Translations under genes and position numbers: made by a program
Notes under the pieces: generated by a model
What the model was told of the DNA's origin: nothing
Database searches by the model: none
Seen by the model: the letters and a program-made list of their open reading frames with translations, nothing else
Assembly: GCF_030160835.1 (NCBI RefSeq)
Contig: NZ_BSPC01000063.1
Coordinates: forward strand, 1 to 64,000
Direction of reading: 5' to 3'
DNA: 64,000 bases
From: Labrys miyagiensis
GTDB lineage: Bacteria; Pseudomonadota; Alphaproteobacteria; Rhizobiales; Labraceae
Shown here: in pieces, positions 60,401 through 64,000 of the stretch
Numbering within the stretch: position 1 is the first letter of the stretch
Layout of the letters: every line of letters begins with the position of its first letter

Positions 60401-63400
60401 GGTGAGGTCGCCGCCACCGCTGGTGAGATAGCCGGCCGCGCCTTGAATGATGCCGAAGAAGGTGACGCTCACCCCCGCTTTCAGTGGCCCGGCGGTGAAA
60501 TCCTTGCCGACGCCCAGTCGCGCGGCAAAGCCGAAGGCCAGGATGCTCTGATACGTGCCCTTGAAGACATCGGGATCGGTCGCCGAACTCAGGCTGGCGA
60601 TGTAGAAGCCGCCCGACCCGGTCACCGGGATCGGCCCGGCCTGCGCCTGCACCTGGAAGCACACGCTCCAATTGTCGGCGTCCGGGAAGCCGAGATCGGC
60701 TTTCCAGTCGCCATTGGTGTAGACGTCGACGCTCAGTGTCGGCAGCGTCAGTGAAGCCGCACCAACCTGGAAGGTGCGCAGGCTGTCGGGCAGGCTGAAG
60801 ACGGCGGCGAATTTACCGATCGTGTCGGAGATCTTGGTATAGACGATCTCGAACTCCGCTCCCTTGCCAGCGCCGCCGGTAAGCCTGAGCAGCAATGCGT
60901 AGAAGGGCGTTACGTCATAGAAGACGAAGCCGACCTGGAGCACTTTGAGCAGTGTGAAGTCGGTGATGATGATCCACTTGCCGTCAGGATGGTAGATGTC
61001 GGAAAACTTCTTGGCCTGGAGCTTGTCCCAGAAGTCGCCCTGCATGAATGTTAGGAAGGCATCGAAATTGGCGGGCGGCTTGGCCGGATCGGGACCGACC
61101 CGCTGGCCGATACCGAGATAGACGAGGTCGAAGACGTCGCTTACAGCGCCGAGCTTGGCTGGCACCGGCGCCGCGAGCAGTTCCGGTGTGTCGCCACCGC
61201 CACCGCCACCGCCGCCGTCCTTGCCCTTGTTGTAGGCACCGATCCAGCCGATCTGGTCGGCGCCCTCGGTCGGCGCGAACAGGCCGATGCTTATGGTCCC
61301 GTCCGGCGGCAGGCGCTGGCCGAGGATCTCGATGAAGCAATTGTGCATGCCGAGCACCAGCATCTTGGGATCGGCATCGGTGGCGTATTCGAGATTGAAT
61401 TGCTCGATCGAGATGGTCAGCACACCTTCGATCTTGATTTCCAGCTTGCCGTCGACTTGTGGAAGCTGGATGCCGAAGGCGAGGCCGCCGCCGTCCCCGG
61501 GGCTCAGCCAGCCGATGAGCACGCTGAACTTGAAGGCTGAGAGCGAGCCGACCAGCCCGCCCATCGAGCCGAGGTCGAGATCGAAGATCAGCGCGTAATT
61601 GAACTTGTCCTGCAGCGTGATGCCGTTTTCCGCGAGCCCCGGCAGCGAGCCCAGCGAATAGTAGTTCAGGCTCTCGATCGTCTCGTCGGCGCTGTCCGAA
61701 TAGAGGAACGACTTGAGCTTGAATGGGATCAGATCGAGCAGACTGTCGGCACCGCTGCGCTTCGCGGAGGCGCCGAGGTCGAGCCGCAGGTCGCCCGGCG
61801 CAAAGCTGAGCGAGAGAGCGCTCGTCGATGGCTGCTTTTGGGCGGAAGGTTTGTAGATCGTCAGGTCGAAGCCGACATCAATGCCGAGATTGGAGAAGGC
61901 CAGCTTCTCGAACGCGAACAGGTCGAGCACCTGGAGTTCGTTGAACTCGATGTCGCCCCAGATGGCGAAATGTGCCGTGATATGGGTGGTGGTGCTGTCG
62001 TTCGACGATGTCACCGCGGTTTCGTCGTCGAACGAAAATTGCAGTTTCGTCAGCGTGATCTTCTTGAGGTATTTGTTGTTGGACTTGCCGTCGTCATCGG
62101 TGAAATTGAAGACGAAATCACCCTGGGCGACGAAGGAATAGACGCCCTGTCCGGAGCTGGTGTCGTCGCCGCTGGTGCCGTGCGCCTGGTAGGATCCCAT
62201 GATTGCGATGACATTGCCATCATCGCCGGCATTGGCGGCCGCGCTCTGGCCGGCGTCGAGATTGACGCCGGTCTTGAACAGATTGTTGATGGTGAGATTG
62301 ACCTCGCAGGCGAAGCTTCGCAGCTCGGAATTGGTGAACAGGGCGCGCAGATATTCGACCTCGAAACCATAGTCGATGTCGAGGACCGCCGGCTTGCTTG
62401 CCGCCTTTTCATAGTCGACCAGCGCGAAGGTCGCGCTCTGCGCCAGCTTGGGCAAGGTTTGCGACGGGTCGGAGTCGGTATTGTTGATGGCGATGCCGAC
62501 ATGATGGACCCGAAAGCCGGCAATGCCCGGATCCGTCATGCCGCCGAGAACGGCGCGTACCGCTGTCGGCAGGTCGTCGAGCTGCATGTTGCAGTTGACG
62601 GCGAGAATGCCGTTGAACGTCGGGTCTGTGACTGTCTGGTAGAAATTCCAGTAAAGCGAGGTGGTATCGGGCTGCTTGCTACCACCCGGAAACACCGAGG
62701 CCTTCGCCTCGGCAATGAGTTTTTGCAGATAGGTCTGGGTGCAGGTGGCGGTGAATGTCTTGTTGAAAGTGTCCGGCTGCGACCACAGCCTGGTGTCGGT
62801 GACCAACTCCTCGATCGTCTCGCCGGGATAGAATTTCAGCATGAAGATCGGCGGCGTGCCGCCAGGCGCGGCGAGCCCGCCCGGCGACAGATTGAATGTC
62901 CAGTCGCCGATCTCGAGCTTGTCATTGGTGAAATCGAACAGGGACTGCCCGGAACCAAGCGGGTCGGCGCTCGCAGGATTTTCGCTGACCACCGTGAAGA
63001 TCTGGTTCTGCTGCACCGCCTTGCGGATTGAGGGACCCATGGCCTCGAATTCGAGGATGCCTGCCGCACTCGTCGCCATCTGCAGGCCGGTCCATGCCAG
63101 TGGCGTGCCGGCAAGCTCGGCCAGCATGCCTTGCGGCGTCATGGCGGTTTTTGTCGGCTGGTCGGCGGGGGCGGGGTTTGCCGCGATGCGCTGCTCTGGC
63201 GCCGAAACGAAGCCGGCTGCGCGCCTGGGGTTCAGCGCGCGCGATTCCATGTCAAGGTAGTCGGCAGCCTTCAGATTGGGATTGGTCGAGAAATCGAGCC
63301 CCGCGTAAGGCACGAGCGGGACGGCCGGCGCGCTCCCCGTAGCACTCCATGATGGCACGGGGAAATAATCGAGAACATAGACGCTAAGGCCGGAGGCGGG

Positions 63401-64000
63401 TGGCGCACCGGCGAGCACCGCGGCCGAGGCGTCGGGCTGCTTGTAGAGCGGTGCGCGCTCGGGCTGCGAGACATAGGTGCCCTGCCGGACGTCGAGTTGC
63501 GCCCATGAGGTCGTGGCGGTGGCGTCGAGAAAGGCAGGGTTGGTTGACGAGTCCTTCGCCGGCGCAATCCGGTAGGCTGGCTGGGCCGGCACGAATTCGA
63601 GCTTGTCCGGCGTAGAGCCGACCGTCACGGTCACGAATTCGGTGCCGGTGACGCCGCACAGCATCTGCACCGTTTCGGATGTCGCGGCTGCGGCCTGGCT
63701 GGTGCCGGTATCGAGTGCCAGGCCGAACTGTCCTGCCGGCGTCAGATAATAATAGCGCTGTTCGCTCGGTGATTGCTGCGGACGGCCGGCGAAGACGAGG
63801 CGGCTCGCCGTGCCGATATCGCCGGTGTTGACGGTGCTGAGGGCGAACGGTTTGCCATTGGCGGTGACGAAGGTCGAGCCGAGCAGCGTGTCGGTGAACT
63901 GGAAGAAGCTACGCTCCGCGTCGAGTGGGGCAAGCATGTCCAGCGTGACGTTGAAGCCGAACGGCGTCGTCGAGCCACCGGCGCCGCGGAAAACCGGATA
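54455..64000 (-). CDS. giant protein of unknown function (more than 3,180 residues, 5' end outside window)
   Basis: One uninterrupted frame runs leftward from the window edge (64000) to 54455, about 3,180 codons, and the first ATG seen (63937) is preceded by further open codons, so the N-terminus is not visible. The rest is rich in short beta-type stretches and has several landmarks: alternating hydrophobic strands around 60100-60260 (VSVTVEINLFFFSISIS), a run of eight glycines near 61205, an Ig-like HGLTDGSRVLMIF/GVYTVTVTSE segment near 56200, and a C-terminus FSNLQLKLTDIDAN. I recognise no enzyme signature or nucleotide-binding motif. The alternation hints at a long beta-groove or repeated beta-sandwich. 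It precedes the triplet and the oxidase operon in the same direction, so a shared role is plausible. Confidence 0.8.
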   Translation of the reverse strand, partial: YPVFRGAGGSTTPFGFNVTLDMLAPLDAERSFFQFTDTLLGSTFVTANGKPFALSTVNTGDIGTASRLVFAGRPQQSPSEQRYYYLTPAGQFGLALDTGTSQAAAATSETVQMLCGVTGTEFVTVTVGSTPDKLEFVPAQPAYRIAPAKDSSTNPAFLDATATTSWAQLDVRQGTYVSQPERAPLYKQPDASAAVLAGAPPASGLSVYVLDYFPVPSWSATGSAPAVPLVPYAGLDFSTNPNLKAADYLDMESRALNPRRAAGFVSAPEQRIAANPAPADQPTKTAMTPQGMLAELAGTPLAWTGLQMATSAAGILEFEAMGPSIRKAVQQNQIFTVVSENPASADPLGSGQSLFDFTNDKLEIGDWTFNLSPGGLAAPGGTPPIFMLKFYPGETIEELVTDTRLWSQPDTFNKTFTATCTQTYLQKLIAEAKASVFPGGSKQPDTTSLYWNFYQTVTDPTFNGILAVNCNMQLDDLPTAVRAVLGGMTDPGIAGFRVHHVGIAINNTDSDPSQTLPKLAQSATFALVDYEKAASKPAVLDIDYGFEVEYLRALFTNSELRSFACEVNLTINNLFKTGVNLDAGQSAAANAGDDGNVIAIMGSYQAHGTSGDDTSSGQGVYSFVAQGDFVFNFTDDDGKSNNKYLKKITLTKLQFSFDDETAVTSSNDSTTTHITAHFAIWGDIEFNELQVLDLFAFEKLAFSNLGIDVGFDLTIYKPSAQKQPSTSALSLSFAPGDLRLDLGASAKRSGADSLLDLIPFKLKSFLYSDSADETIESLNYYSLGSLPGLAENGITLQDKFNYALIFDLDLGSMGGLVGSLSAFKFSVLIGWLSPGDGGGLAFGIQLPQVDGKLEIKIEGVLTISIEQFNLEYATDADPKMLVLGMHNCFIEILGQRLPPDGTISIGLFAPTEGADQIGWIGAYNKGKDGGGGGGGGDTPELLAAPVPAKLGAVSDVFDLVYLGIGQRVGPDPAKPPANFDAFLTFMQGDFWDKLQAKKFSDIYHPDGKWIIITDFTLLKVLQVGFVFYDVTPFYALLLRLTGGAGKGAEFEIVYTKISDTIGKFAAVFSLPDSLRTFQVGAASLTLPTLSVDVYTNGDWKADLGFPDADNWSVCFQVQAQAGPIPVTGSGGFYIASLSSATDPDVFKGTYQSILAFGFAARLGVGKDFTAGPLKAGVSVTFFGIIQGAAGYLTSGGGDLTKKPDALSLQGQFGIIGELYGSLDFVIIKASVNVRLEASIGIILALEPPSVPGGGGGSILLYIEASVSVSVTVEINLFFFSISISFSFNASFRFEWQLAGSSQQAQIETFARLKQRLLAGAAPNVGLLPNLPKKLPILFLPELTVVFPDATSPGTPWLVTSLGIQYDDNPPQNPTYADFKPFEAVTTQLATFALMHALNLPAYNSVVLLEFDPSTGTPGLKDIDSEPDALTGWIDYPTLLGQLANFSATLATPTGKTKACVFPMPPFLNLATSGRTDGKGNAQEFSYQFQAQNLVSQSYLQTVDTYFNQLFVNQTSNSAPANPAAGTTPLSQEIFLDYFKGLIRGAVHELLVTMQNAGLTSSPLDKLFMAAVAAPTPGAQTRFQGLAGQMSSALRGGVRLPYTAGLTVPGGAVSTRTNPLFALLWQEFPAGGFAKGNSYTITLTNPDATQDWLSVNASFSLTQTLLDPYLGLTEASVTAPSSPAPIALSSTGPQSFALENAIAWTPPNATAVSLRPFAPSLAKLQVNEGTALIPVLVNSRQAQGAYLPDGTPLPAGDITFATSITLTVKQIPGATQGSMLPDVYALSGASQADEALLGRILDDLRGGDRPVDAIQILFQTAAGASGLVSAVVDPDAVFALRTNTTTVSQPPQGLMGFALGLPAGVSVGASTDITADGGYGFLQIIQQATVTNASGYYLRFVDKTGNALPSALFVKGVAQVMMLVTYKPGSGTNQAGSPLAIQPYYNAVVLAGTQSGLVYYAETADPALEARYVKVAAGTFGVELTRAESVMQLKTPAAVAKTGLLAAANSHSRGTVIEALRASGITADTELHEALAAAGGAQAALNSLYSLVTYQVQATTGFTLSNLSAPIQPQKPDQSGTTGTYRVFAPLYNVATANVGSATPNRYASINDKFTLSFFVNDAFGNQLPTPATYGDTNLYFDPIVPVDQWPGILPTYGFDGSAANTVELVLTPSQAAFSGMSADQTAAVLANFRTIEDQINGSGVSFYVETSLALQADGSSLVNFPLPAADASKVTGMVADLVNWLAGLSPNFPGAVTISMPVSGPGALPPLFEIVVLLGITRNINLISPYLKDQFGTVLVPSVQNVATGFAPATGGASNMSQFAADFTGAFPAQKLAIGMNGAEASSQQKLSSTALARKRLKALKLAHDGSGGARAGSQSLWAAAASLLDISIGAAGGGPRFLSPKPLDNVLNSASVQLPQLSSKLPALPAQQLFIDTDLDQLNRAFFQAVDEVLSPASAAKAFELAQGAYDAIALGRETLAQKYAQYEVDWLFGPQSPFTGTTAALAVARDVFEQQMRSALMTAYSVDTIVQYDVTWNQSVSAAADGTIELFGQIEAMLAGSYSWSGLSLSATTTNPHGLTDGSRVLMIFQASSGPVPTDGVYTVTVTSETAFTIATTVSGSGSGTFSATRQNAGLSTAHVGISSTGRSPLTFLYGDPDAAAAAVVPFDLRFAVTNLQFFLAPAGAPGEARPSIWLQLVDPYPQGVPHVGPAGALTNIPVVYRQYPTPPTLISQTWSGFKPASPSSNPIADGADWSYLYTYQAFLVAQDQINTAVTYNTDLSAASNTAPNSVSELPGASGPYDLFTALARTSAVYGAISPVLRNPTDPAWADAVAAFATAIGEVTANKDWNPGFNLNFVQGLANVTDSYVVTDALQPDGTTRLIELQWPAAQGESSFANVALSVTALDPSNLTPYPNQHPVQPSPPNGLLFEVDDAAPGNFGVAHTIEVDALNVLAAENALASVQIERNLITLDASDNTAWQVVPEFIYKTPQVRPSQPVTPFIDNVTPIDVTTLPGQGSGAACPTSPSSLCQRIYTIMADLLADPVQARSLLAAHAAASVTSGTQRRVKVGCSYQFPFPAVAGGAFDGASISPLVPIVLARSFEIDGQQPAELGDFASIFAAAIAGWASDNSIVFGAGAVPAGAMLVFDITLYAALSGVNTPVLRFSNLQLKLTDIDAN

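Noticed and set aside
54455-64000. Giant gene as a non-ribosomal peptide or modular polyketide synthase
   Set aside because: No adenylation, condensation, ketosynthase, acyltransferase or carrier motifs (for example the LGGxS carrier serine) were seen.
1-64000. CRISPR arrays or rRNA genes
   Set aside because: No regularly spaced direct repeats and no ribosomal RNA-like sequence were noticed in reading both strands.

Overview
The window is GC-rich DNA from an alphaproteobacterium, most likely a member of the Hyphomicrobiales (Rhizobium/Mesorhizobium/Bosea type). I infer this from the MucR-like regulator, ExoY sugar transferase, MocR regulator, IolE/IolG inositol enzymes, many Tat- or Sec-exported ABC binding proteins and a 104-bp palindromic repeat. 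The density of sugar/acid ABC transporters, SDR dehydrogenases and one-per-cluster regulators, interleaved with decayed genes, looks like an accessory replicon or a catabolic island. No database search was possible; assignments rest on motifs, length, context and recall of families.

Region by region. 1-4.2 kb: a broken alpha/beta hydrolase, a LacI regulator, an LrgA/LrgB membrane pair and an IS66 relic. 4.2-7.7 kb: a small unknown gene, a fructose-kinase-like P-loop kinase, an L-xylulose-reductase-like SDR and a mannitol dehydrogenase (polyol metabolism). 8.2-10.9 kb: a ROK regulator and an exported esterase. 11.2-13.8 kb: an SDR and a tetronate (four-carbon sugar acid) locus in decay, with ltnD intact, a 3' remnant of otnK, and otnC broken by a stop and a deletion. 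13.8-20.2 kb: a flavin reductase/LLM monooxygenase pair with a polar-solute ABC transporter, an SDR and a GntR regulator. A 16-bp putative operator occurs in inverted orientation on either side of the broken otnC. 20.3-25.8 kb: a LysR regulator divergent from an HD-domain protein, a sugar ABC transporter lacking its ATPase, and an SDR. 25.8-26.3 kb: relics of a GMC oxidoreductase and of an ABC permease.

26.4-36.4 kb: a leftward eight-gene inositol-type operon (Gfo/Idh dehydrogenase, IolE dehydratase, complete ABC importer, IolG, isomerase) opposite a MocR regulator, resembling moc (rhizopine/inosamine) loci. 36.6-39 kb: a MucR-like regulator lacking two zinc ligands, ExoY and a cold-shock protein.

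39-64 kb is the most unusual part. A type III polyketide synthase is followed by a TPR protein, an isoprenylcysteine-methyltransferase-family enzyme and an MFS exporter (phenolic-lipid-like pathway). Converging on it is a tightly packed leftward operon encoding a multicopper oxidase, a tyrosinase, a LodA-like CTQ quinoprotein oxidase, a 140-aa partner and a LodB-like flavoprotein. Upstream in the same direction lie three tandem paralogues of unknown function and a giant protein of more than 3,180 residues that runs off the window. Several phenol/amine-oxidising enzymes beside a phenolic-lipid synthase and a giant beta-rich protein suggest an oxidative cross-linking, pigment or antimicrobial system. 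That joint role is inference.
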